Source: UBA877 sp035506155
Lineage (GTDB): Bacteria > Chloroflexota > Anaerolineae > Anaerolineales > Villigracilaceae
Reading direction: 5' to 3'
Assembly: GCA_035506155.1 (NCBI GenBank)
Contig: DATJPX010000175.1
Coordinates: 1-8,430, forward strand
Length of the DNA stretch: 8,430 nucleotides
A model generated the notes under the pieces. The model did no database searches. It saw only the letters and a list, made by a program, of their open reading frames with translations, and was not told the origin of the DNA. Shown here in pieces: positions 1-5,251 of the stretch (position 1 is the first letter of the stretch; each line of letters starts with the position of its first letter). A program made the translations under genes and the position numbers.

Positions 1-2
1 CG

Positions 3-212
3 CGTTTGGATACACTGTTTCTTGCCCTACCGATTTCTTGGCGTGGAACATTGGCGCAATATGCTGGCCGACTGCACCGTTTATATGAATTGAAAACTGA
101 CGTGCTAATCTATGATTATGTAGATGAAAAAGTGTCTGTTCTGAAGGGGATGTTCGGGAAACGAAGAAAAGGATATAAAGCCTTGGGGTATGAAATTGTA
201 GGAGTCCAATGA
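3..212 (+). CDS. SF2 (DEAD/DEAH-type) helicase, C-terminal fragment (5' end outside window)
   Basis: The reading frame is open to the left edge and ends in TGA at 210-212, leaving 69 residues. The fragment reads RLDTLFLALPISWRGTLAQY followed by AGRLHR, so it contains the motif VI signature QYAGRLHR (QxxGRxxR), the arginine-finger motif of superfamily 2 helicases. The tail after motif VI (IYDYVDEKV..., MFGKRRKGYKALGYEIVG) resembles the end of COG1061-like helicases, including those of restriction-type and TOTE conflict systems with a primase domain. That subfamily assignment is recalled family knowledge and not provable from 69 residues. The apparent TTG start at position 6 is not a real start, because the conserved frame continues upstream of it. 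The DNA here is more AT-rich than the core genes further right, which fits a transferred defence gene. Confident as a helicase tail, less so for the subfamily. Confidence 0.8.
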   Translation, partial: RLDTLFLALPISWRGTLAQYAGRLHRLYELKTDVLIYDYVDEKVSVLKGMFGKRRKGYKALGYEIVGVQ

Positions 213-357
213 ACCACAACGAAGCCTGGATGGCAATGGCCACATGGGCAGGGTGACCGGCCTGGCGATCGAATTGAATGCCCAGGCGAAAGCCGAGGCG
301 GCTTACATGCAAGTGAAATTGGATGCATCTATCAGTCTGCCGAGGAGGTCCAAGTAA
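202..357 (+). pseudogene. possible short relic ORF with a Fic-like DGNG motif
   Basis: A frame open from 202 (after a TAG at 199-201) to the TAA at 355-357 encodes SLDGNGHMGRVTGLAIELNA and then a charged, probably helical tail ending in LPRRSK. DGNGHMGR resembles the Fic/Doc core DGNGRxxR with the Arg replaced by His, and the upstream catalytic HPF residues are absent. The only ATG in this frame is at 244, inside the motif, so an intact start is missing. A second tiny ORF (ATG at 209, 15 codons) overlaps the helicase stop in another frame. I read this as a remnant or chance ORF. A function cannot be assigned. Confidence 0.22.
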
Positions 358-486
358 GGACTGAACTCGAATCACGCGGCACTGTAAGCTCAATGCATAG
401 CTCAAAATCAGTAAGCTTTACGCACCGATAGGTTAGCATGGCGAACCGCCAAGGTGTTTGAATATAGCTGCGGCTTTCTGTTGCTG
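358..486. other. intergenic stretch in the accessory region, no gene seen
   Basis: No convincing coding frame or RNA fold is visible between the relic ORF and the MNT gene promoter. The heptamer GTAAGCT occurs twice (starting near 385 and 410). The minus-strand frame crossing this region is the antisense of the MNT gene and has no recognisable content. Confidence 0.4.
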
Positions 487-492
487 TATAAT
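487..492 (+). promoter_or_regulatory. -10 element (TATAAT) for the MNT/HEPN operon, leaderless geometry
   Basis: A perfect TATAAT lies six bases before the ATG at 499, which would put the transcription start at or next to the A of the start codon. No Shine-Dalgarno sequence precedes that ATG. A TTGAAT at 458-463 is too far away (23 bp) to be an ordinary -35. The arrangement suggests a leaderless mRNA. Confidence 0.5.
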
Positions 493-498
493 ATAGTT

Positions 499-801
499 AT
501 GCTCTCGCCTACGGATGCTAGAATTGCTCGTAAGGTCAAACACCGTTTGCTAAAAGTAACTCCCGTTAAACGGCTGATGGTGTATGGTTCGCGCGCCCGT
601 GGGGATGCTACATCTGATTCTGACCTGGATCTATACATTGAAGGTCCGGCCGTTACGCCAGCAATGCGCCGAAAAATCAGTGAAATTGCCTGGGAGGTCA
701 GCCTGGAAACGGGAATCGTAATATCCACCTTGATTTATAGCAAACAGTTGGCTGGGCAGCCGATTATCAAGGCAATTGAGGCGGATGGCATTGTAATATG
801 A
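499..801 (+). CDS. MNT-family nucleotidyltransferase (antitoxin of a HEPN/MNT pair)
   Basis: This 100-residue protein carries the minimal nucleotidyltransferase signature GSx10DxD: G30-S31 in VYGSRARGD and D42-x-D44 in SDSDLDLYI, with the acidic pair expected to bind Mg-ATP. In characterised pairs of this type the MNT protein is the antitoxin and AMPylates its HEPN partner. Its size fits stand-alone MNT domains. I chose ATG 499 over an upstream GTG at 454 because the -10 element lies at 487-492 and the residues encoded before 499 show no family character. The stop overlaps the start of the next gene as ATGA (798-801), so translation is coupled. Moderate GC, unlike the genes after 1600, fits an acquired module. 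Confidence 0.88.
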   Translation: MLSPTDARIARKVKHRLLKVTPVKRLMVYGSRARGDATSDSDLDLYIEGPAVTPAMRRKISEIAWEVSLETGIVISTLIYSKQLAGQPIIKAIEADGIVI

Positions 802-1193
802 ATGGAGAAATCAGGCAGGCCATTCATCTACGGCTTGGACAAGCGCGAGAAACCCTTGAAGAAGCCGACGCATTGCATGAACATGGCCTTTGGAGAGGCC
901 TCATCAATCGTTCGTATTACGCGATGTTCTATGCAGTTTTAGCTCTGGGGGTATTCAGGCAAGTCGCACTTACCAAACACACTCAAGCGATTGCTTTCTT
1001 CGACAAAGAATTTGTTAAAACCGAAATATTTCCGCGCGAGCTCTCGCGATCGCTGCATCTAGGGTTCGACCAGCGCCAGGTTAATGATTATGGCGACATC
1101 TGGACGGTAAGTCAGGAAGAGGCAGAGACGATATTTTCCGAAGCACGCTTGTTTGTAGAAAGCGTTGACGGGTATTTGAAAAATCAAAAGTAA
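798..1193 (+). CDS. HEPN-domain protein (probable toxin of the HEPN/MNT pair)
   Basis: This is a 131-residue, predicted all-helical protein of the PF05168-like HEPN family. Recognisable segments are the N-terminal helix with ARETLEEADALHEHG (16-30), the core NRSYYAMFYAVLALGVF (37-53), LTKHTQAIAFFDKEF (58-72) and the C-terminal RQVNDYGD (93-100) followed by SQEEAETIFSEARLFVE (105-121). HEPN toxins are usually RNases with an Rx4-6H motif. Here the equivalent position reads R93-Q-V-N-D-Y98, so the catalytic His is not visible. Tyr98 sits near where partner nucleotidyltransferases AMPylate Tyr in other pairs (inference). The gene follows the MNT gene with a 4-nt overlap, the standard layout of such modules. 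It could be a non-nucleolytic HEPN subtype rather than an active toxin. Confidence 0.85.
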   Translation: MNGEIRQAIHLRLGQARETLEEADALHEHGLWRGLINRSYYAMFYAVLALGVFRQVALTKHTQAIAFFDKEFVKTEIFPRELSRSLHLGFDQRQVNDYGDIWTVSQEEAETIFSEARLFVESVDGYLKNQK

Positions 1194-1345
1194 CGGCGCC
1201 GAAGTTGGTTCTGTTGTATACTGAAAAGTGAAGTCGCGAGGGTGTTCTTGAGAAATTGACACCCGGCGGACTATCAAAAAACCATCATTTTCTCTCGCCG
1301 AATGCACCCTATATACAGGGTAAAACAGTCGGAAACAGCCTTATT
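1194..1345. other. noncoding stretch between the HEPN gene and the tRNA-like RNA
   Basis: No credible coding frame is seen. It contains a TATACT hexamer at 1217-1222, an isolated perfect TTGACA at 1256-1261 without a properly spaced -10, and a short dyad ACCCT...AGGGT (1306-1310/1317-1321). None of these combines into a supported promoter. Confidence 0.4.
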
Positions 1346-1356
1346 AGGGCATATTT

Positions 1357-1440
1357 GGGACGGCGGAATCATCGGTACGTGCACCGATCTTAAAATCCGC
1401 CGGTGGAGACACCGTGTGGGTTCGACCCCCACCCGCCCTA
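1357..1440 (+). tRNA. tRNA-Leu(UAA)-like gene, degenerate; possible integration-site remnant
   Basis: The 3' half is a clean class II tRNA. The T-arm GTGGG-TTCGACC-CCCAC spans 1416-1432, the long variable arm CGGTG-GAGA-CACCG 1401-1414, and the anticodon loop CTTAAAA 1389-1395 with anticodon TAA at 1391-1393. The 3' acceptor strand CCGCCCT is at 1433-1439 and the discriminator A at 1440. The 5' half also echoes tRNA-Leu (GGCGGAATC at 1362-1370, GGTA, GCACC). Total length from GGGACGG (1357-1363) is 84 nt, right for tRNA-Leu. However, the anticodon stem CCGAT/TCCGC does not pair, the acceptor has an A-C mismatch plus a G-U, and CCA is not encoded. It is therefore a tRNA pseudogene, a chimera left by integration, or a tRNA-like RNA with a different fold. 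A strong terminator follows at once. Confidence 0.5.
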
Positions 1441-1453
1441 CAGGAAGAATCGT

Positions 1454-1485
1454 ACGGCACACAGATCGTGTGCCGTGCTTTTTTT
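1454..1485 (+). terminator. intrinsic terminator after the tRNA-like gene
   Basis: A perfect 9-bp stem, ACGGCACAC (1454-1462) with GTGTGCCGT (1468-1476), closes a five-base loop AGATC. After GC come seven T residues (1479-1485). This is a textbook Rho-independent terminator, 13 nt past the tRNA-like discriminator base. It implies that the region is or was transcribed from the left, and it insulates fbp. Confidence 0.88.
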
Positions 1486-1610
1486 ATCAATCTACTTTTC
1501 GGGATCAAGACCAGACCCGCAGATGCCGCAAAGGCGGAATGATCGCCTGGCGGATATTTCCTTTCCAACAGAGTGGGGATCGCCCAATCCTGGTTGGCCC
1601 CCGATTGATG

Positions 1611-1616
1611 TATACT
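1611..1616 (+). promoter_or_regulatory. fbp: candidate -10 (TATACT) for fbp
   Basis: TATACT is followed by a likely start near 1623, giving a leader of about 30 nt that contains the fbp ribosome binding site. No good -35 lies 16-18 bp upstream, so the call rests on the hexamer and its position in a gene-free gap. Confidence 0.4.
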
Positions 1617-1653
1617 TTGCGGTACCCGTCGTCCTGAACGAGAGGAGGAGCGC

Positions 1654-2679
1654 ATGCCCGGAACGAACAAGCCGCAGGAACAGATCATCACGATCGAGCG
1701 CCACATCCTGGAGGAGCAGAATTTCTTCCCCGAGGCGACCGGCACGCTGACCAACCTCCTCTACGACATCGCCCTGGCCGGGAAGGTCATCGCCAGCAAG
1801 ACCAACCGGGCCGGCCTGGCCGAGATCCTCGGCCGGACCGGGGATACCAATATCCAGGGGGAACAGGTCCAAAAGCTCGACCAGTTCGCCGACGAAACCT
1901 TCTTCCGGATGAACGACCATACCGGACGGGTGGCAATCATGGCTTCCGAAGAGCACGCCGAGGCCATGCCCATCCCGGATCGTTATCCGGCGGGGAAGTA
2001 CGTGCTCCTTTACGACCCCCTGGATGGCTCCTCGAACGTGGATTACAACATCTGCCTGGGAACGATCTTTTCGATCTACAGGAAAATATCCGCCGGGCGG
2101 GGCTCGCTTGAAGACTGCCTCCAGCCCGGGCGCAGGTTGGTGGCGGCCGGTTACATGCTCTACGGCACCAGCACCATGCTGGTCTACAGCACCGGCCGGG
2201 GGGTGAACGGGTTCACCCTCGATCCGTCGGTGGGTGAGTTCCTGCTCTCCCATCCGGCGATCCGGATCCCCGAAGCGCCCCAGTATTACAGCGTCAACCA
2301 GGGCAATGAAAAATATTGGAGCGGGGGGCTACAGGCCTTTACCCGGTCCTTGCAAGGGATGGATGGGAGTTCCCTCAAGCTGTCCGCCCGTTACGTCGGT
2401 TCGCTGGTGGCAGACTTCCACCGCAACCTCTTGGCCGGTGGGATCTACTATTATCCGGCGGACTCGCTCGACCCGGAGAAGCCCCACGGGAAGCTGCGCC
2501 TGACCTATGAAGCGGTTCCCCTGGCTTTCCTGGCGGAACAGGCCGGCGGCTACGGCTCGGACGGAACCCGGAACATCCTGGATATCCAGCCCGAGGCGCT
2601 CCACCAGCGGACGCCTTTCTTCGTCGGCTCGCGCGAGCTGGTGGAAAAGGCCGAAGAGTTCATCCGCGGGACGGAATAA
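1654..2679 (+). CDS. fbp: class I fructose-1,6-bisphosphatase
   Basis: This 341-residue cytosolic enzyme hydrolyses fructose 1,6-bisphosphate to fructose 6-phosphate and phosphate, the committed gluconeogenic step. The length is normal for class I FBPase. Diagnostic motifs are present in order: NIQGEQVQKLD (66-76) with a metal-binding Glu, ASEEHAE (97-103), the phosphatase/metal signature YDPLDGSSNVD (120-130), the sugar-phosphate site YVGSLVADFHRN (247-258), YYYPAD (265-270), and GKLRLTYEAVPLAFLAEQ (279-296), whose Glu286 is a metal ligand. Start ATG 1654 is preceded by a strong ribosome binding site, AGAGGAGG (1641-1648). The gene is monocistronic here: a terminator lies upstream and its stop is 3 bp from the stop of the convergent thioesterase gene. 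Nothing is truncated. Confidence 0.97.
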   Translation: MPGTNKPQEQIITIERHILEEQNFFPEATGTLTNLLYDIALAGKVIASKTNRAGLAEILGRTGDTNIQGEQVQKLDQFADETFFRMNDHTGRVAIMASEEHAEAMPIPDRYPAGKYVLLYDPLDGSSNVDYNICLGTIFSIYRKISAGRGSLEDCLQPGRRLVAAGYMLYGTSTMLVYSTGRGVNGFTLDPSVGEFLLSHPAIRIPEAPQYYSVNQGNEKYWSGGLQAFTRSLQGMDGSSLKLSARYVGSLVADFHRNLLAGGIYYYPADSLDPEKPHGKLRLTYEAVPLAFLAEQAGGYGSDGTRNILDIQPEALHQRTPFFVGSRELVEKAEEFIRGTE

Positions 2680-2682
2680 CCG

Positions 2683-3120
2683 CTAGTTTTCCCCATCCTC
2701 CGGCAGGAGCGGGAAGATCCGCAGGATCTCCTCCGGGACGGCCCGCGGCGCGCCCGTATGGGCGTCGACGAAGACCCAATCGGTTTCTCCTTTAACCAAT
2801 AGCTTGCCATCCGAGACGCGGGTGAAGCGGTAACGCCTGAGCGAACGGACCCGCCGGACGTCCACCACCCAGGTGCGGACCTCGACCTGCTCGCCGGCGA
2901 AAGCCGGGCGCAGGTATTCGATCTTGTGCGAACGGACCACCCAGGTGGCTCCCAGCGCCTGGGTCAGCTCGATCCCGCCCAGGAAGCCGTAATGCTGTAC
3001 GGCCGCCTCCTGCATCCACTGGACGTAATTGACATTGTTGACGTGGCCGTTCCCGTCCAGGGCGCTCTCCGGGATGGTGAATTCGTAGGCGTAGACCGGA
3101 TTGTCTTTCGTATTTTCCAT
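2683..3120 (-). CDS. hot-dog fold acyl-CoA thioesterase (YbgC/FadM-like, 4HBT)
   Basis: This 145-residue protein of the 4-hydroxybenzoyl-CoA thioesterase superfamily probably hydrolyses an acyl-CoA thioester; the acyl group cannot be told from sequence. The active-site segment D22-G-N-G-H26-V-N-N-V-N-Y32 matches DxxGHVNNxxY, with Asp22 the expected catalytic residue, and is followed by the hot-dog helix (QWMQEAAVQHYGFLG, 34-48). VVRSHKIEYLRPAFAGEQVEVRTWV (61-85) and RRYRFTRVSDGKLLVKGETDWVFVD (95-119) are typical strands of the fold. I chose ATG at 3120 because GGAG lies 6 nt upstream; a TTG at 3132 overlaps that site and is less likely. The gene is convergent with fbp and divergent from fhs. 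A TAGAAT (minus, 3155-3150) is a possible -10. Confidence 0.93.
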   Translation of the reverse strand: MENTKDNPVYAYEFTIPESALDGNGHVNNVNYVQWMQEAAVQHYGFLGGIELTQALGATWVVRSHKIEYLRPAFAGEQVEVRTWVVDVRRVRSLRRYRFTRVSDGKLLVKGETDWVFVDAHTGAPRAVPEEILRIFPLLPEDGEN

Positions 3121-3149
3121 GGCTGGCTCCAAATTTTATCGACCCTTCG

Positions 3150-3155
3150 ATTCTA
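3150..3155 (-). promoter_or_regulatory. candidate -10 (TAGAAT) for the thioesterase gene
   Basis: On the minus strand TAGAAT matches five of six consensus bases. It would start a transcript near 3143, about 22 nt before the ATG at 3120. No recognisable -35 is found upstream. Confidence 0.35.
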
Positions 3156-3205
3156 AAGGAAAAGCGTTTCTCCGGGGGTCTGGCCCAAAGAATTAGGAAA
3201 TCTCA

Positions 3206-3227
3206 TTGTATGACAACCAACATACAA
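3206..3227. promoter_or_regulatory. operator-like inverted repeat between divergent genes
   Basis: TTGTATG (3206-3212) and CATACAA (3221-3227) are perfect 7-bp reverse complements separated by 8 bp. They lie in the gap between the divergent thioesterase and fhs genes. No T-run follows, so a terminator is unlikely. The size and symmetry suit a dimeric repressor or activator. An ATGACA at 3210-3215 (five of six bases of a -35) overlaps the dyad, so binding could affect fhs transcription. The regulator is unknown. Confidence 0.45.
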
Positions 3228-3304
3228 AACCGTAGACGATTTGCTCTTGTGGAAAATTCCAAGTTGTTAGACAATTGCCCGTGAAATTAATCACAGGAGA
3301 GATC

Positions 3305-5206
3305 ATGACGCGTCCATTCGTTGCCACGCCGTTGAAGCTGCGCCGCCCGGTCCCGGCGGATATCGACATTGCCCAGGAAGCCTGCCCGAAGCCCATCCTG
3401 CAGGTGGCCGAGGAAGCCGGCATCCTGGCCGGGGAGCTCGAATTTTACGGCCCGCACAAGGCCAAGGTCAGGCTGGAAATCCTCGAGCGCCTGAAGGACC
3501 GTCCGGATGGCAAGTACATCGATGTGACCGCCATCACGCCCACGCCGCTCGGCGAGGGCAAGACGACCACCACCGTCGGCCTGAGCCAGGCCCTGGGCGT
3601 GGAGCTGGGCAAACGGGTCTTCACCTGCATCCGCCAGCCCTCCCAGGGTCCGACTTTCGGGATCAAGGGCGGGGCGGCCGGCGGCGGGTACTCGCAGGTC
3701 ATCCCGATGGAGGATTTCAACCTGCACCTGACCGGCGACATCCACGCCATCACGGCGGCCAACAACCTGCTGGCCGCGGCCATCGACGCCCGCATGTTCC
3801 ATGAGTCCGAACAGGACGATGAGAAACTCTTCAACGCCCTCTGCCCGGCGGACAAGCAGGGCCGGCGTTTCTTCCCGCCCTCCATGCTGAAGCGGCTGCA
3901 GAAGCTGGGGATCGACAAGAGCGACCCGAACGAATTAACCCCCCAGGAGCGCTCCCGCTTCGCCCGCCTGGACATCGATCCGGCTTCGCTCACCTGGCGG
4001 CGGGTGCTGGACACCAACGACCGCTTCCTGCGGGAGATCGAGGTGGGCCTGGGCGCCGAAGAGAAGGGCAGGTCCCGCCGGACCGGATTCGATATCACCG
4101 TGGCCAGCGAGATCATGGCCATCCTGGCCCTGACCACCGGCCTGGAGGACATGCGCGAGCGCCTGGGGCGCATGGTCATCGGGACCGACCGCCAGGGCTG
4201 CGCAGTCACCGCCGAGGACATCGGCGCGGCCGGCGCCCTGATGGTCCTGATGAAGGATGCCATCAAACCCAACCTGATGCAGACCCTCGAAGGGACGCCG
4301 GTTTTCGTCCATGCCGGGCCCTTCGCCAACATCGCCCACGGACAATCCTCGATCCTGGCCGACCGGATCGCTCTCAAACTGGCCGATTACGTCGTGACCG
4401 AATCCGGCTTCGGCGCCGACATTGGCATGGAGAAGTTCTTCGACATAAAGTGCCGTTATTCCGGCCTGGTCCCCCAGGTGGTGGTGATGGTCGCCACCGT
4501 CCGGGCCCTCAAGATGCACGGCGGCGGCCCGAAGGTGGTGGCCGGCAAGCCGCTTGCACCCGAATATACCGAAGAGAATATCGAACTGCTCCGGAAGGGA
4601 TTGCCCAACCTGGAACGACACATCTGCAACGCCCGCAAGTTTGGCGTGAACGTGGTCGTGGCGATCAATTCCTTCGCCACCGACACGCCGGCGGAGGTCG
4701 AAACCATCCGCCAGGCCGCTCTCAAGATGGGCGCCATGGAGGCGGTCGTCTGCACCCACTGGATGGACGGCGGGACGGGCGCCAGGGCCCTGGCGGAGGC
4801 AGTGGTCAAGGCGGCCGAACAGCCGAGCAAGTTCAAGTTCCTTTACCCTCTGGAAATGTCGATCAAGGATAAGATCGAGACGGTTTGCCGCGAGGTCTAC
4901 GGAGCGGATGGAGTGGACTACGAGCCCGAGGCCGAGGCGAAGATCGCCATCTACTCCCGCCTGGGCTTCGACAAGCTGCCGCTCTGCATGGCCAAGACGC
5001 ACTTGTCCTTCAGCCACGACCCGGCCATCAAGGGCGCCCCGAGCGGTTTCCGCATCCCCATCCGGGACGTGCGCGCCTCGGTCGGGGCGGGTTTCCTCTA
5101 TCCGCTGGTCGGGAAGATGAGCACCATGCCCGGCCTGCCCACCCGCCCGGCCTTCTACGACGTGGACCTGGACCTGGAAACTGGTAAAGTCCTGGGGCTG
5201 TTCTAA
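3305..5206 (+). CDS. fhs: formate-tetrahydrofolate ligase (long form)
   Basis: This ATP-dependent ligase joins formate to tetrahydrofolate to give 10-formyl-THF, feeding purine and Met-tRNA formylation or the methyl branch of the Wood-Ljungdahl pathway. It has 633 residues. Signatures are the P-loop TPLGEGKTT (80-88), PTFGIKGGAAGGGYSQVIPM (116-135), NLHLTGDIHAITAANN (139-154), EGTPVFVHAGPFANIAHG (329-346) and FGADIGMEKFFDIKCR (369-384). Most bacterial FTHFS are about 555 residues. The extra length includes the segment around 186-262, whose LGIDKSDPNELTPQE and RFARLDIDPASLTWRRVLDT runs closely resemble the synthetase domain of eukaryotic C1-THF synthase. ATG 3305 has AGGAGAG (3295-3301) at good spacing; a TTG at 3275 lacks one. 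No other folate gene is adjacent. Confidence 0.97.
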   Translation: MTRPFVATPLKLRRPVPADIDIAQEACPKPILQVAEEAGILAGELEFYGPHKAKVRLEILERLKDRPDGKYIDVTAITPTPLGEGKTTTTVGLSQALGVELGKRVFTCIRQPSQGPTFGIKGGAAGGGYSQVIPMEDFNLHLTGDIHAITAANNLLAAAIDARMFHESEQDDEKLFNALCPADKQGRRFFPPSMLKRLQKLGIDKSDPNELTPQERSRFARLDIDPASLTWRRVLDTNDRFLREIEVGLGAEEKGRSRRTGFDITVASEIMAILALTTGLEDMRERLGRMVIGTDRQGCAVTAEDIGAAGALMVLMKDAIKPNLMQTLEGTPVFVHAGPFANIAHGQSSILADRIALKLADYVVTESGFGADIGMEKFFDIKCRYSGLVPQVVVMVATVRALKMHGGGPKVVAGKPLAPEYTEENIELLRKGLPNLERHICNARKFGVNVVVAINSFATDTPAEVETIRQAALKMGAMEAVVCTHWMDGGTGARALAEAVVKAAEQPSKFKFLYPLEMSIKDKIETVCREVYGADGVDYEPEAEAKIAIYSRLGFDKLPLCMAKTHLSFSHDPAIKGAPSGFRIPIRDVRASVGAGFLYPLVGKMSTMPGLPTRPAFYDVDLDLETGKVLGLF

Positions 5207-5238
5207 CCTGGCCTGATCGGGGCATGTCCCTTCCCGTT

Positions 5239-5244
5239 TATAAT
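5239..5244 (+). promoter_or_regulatory. -10 element (TATAAT) for the amidase gene, leaderless geometry
   Basis: A perfect TATAAT lies seven bases before ATG 5252, so the transcript should begin at or next to that ATG. The bases between are GGGGGGC, with no spaced Shine-Dalgarno sequence. No clear -35 is seen. The same geometry occurs at the MNT gene. Confidence 0.5.
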
Positions 5245-5251
5245 GGGGGGC

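Noticed and set aside
408..728. Minus-strand 106-codon frame opposite the MNT gene
   Set aside because: It is antisense to the GSx10DxD nucleotidyltransferase and has no motif or ribosome binding site.
1256..1261. Perfect TTGACA as a -35 for the tRNA-like gene
   Set aside because: No acceptable -10 lies 15-19 bp downstream; the candidate hexamers are at about 10 and 21 bp spacing.
1302..1637. Plus-strand 111-codon frame
   Set aside because: It reads straight through the tRNA-like structure and the strong terminator at 1454-1485, which is incompatible with a real gene.
1492..2253. Minus-strand 253-codon frame opposite fbp
   Set aside because: It is a shadow of fbp, whose motifs are unambiguous.
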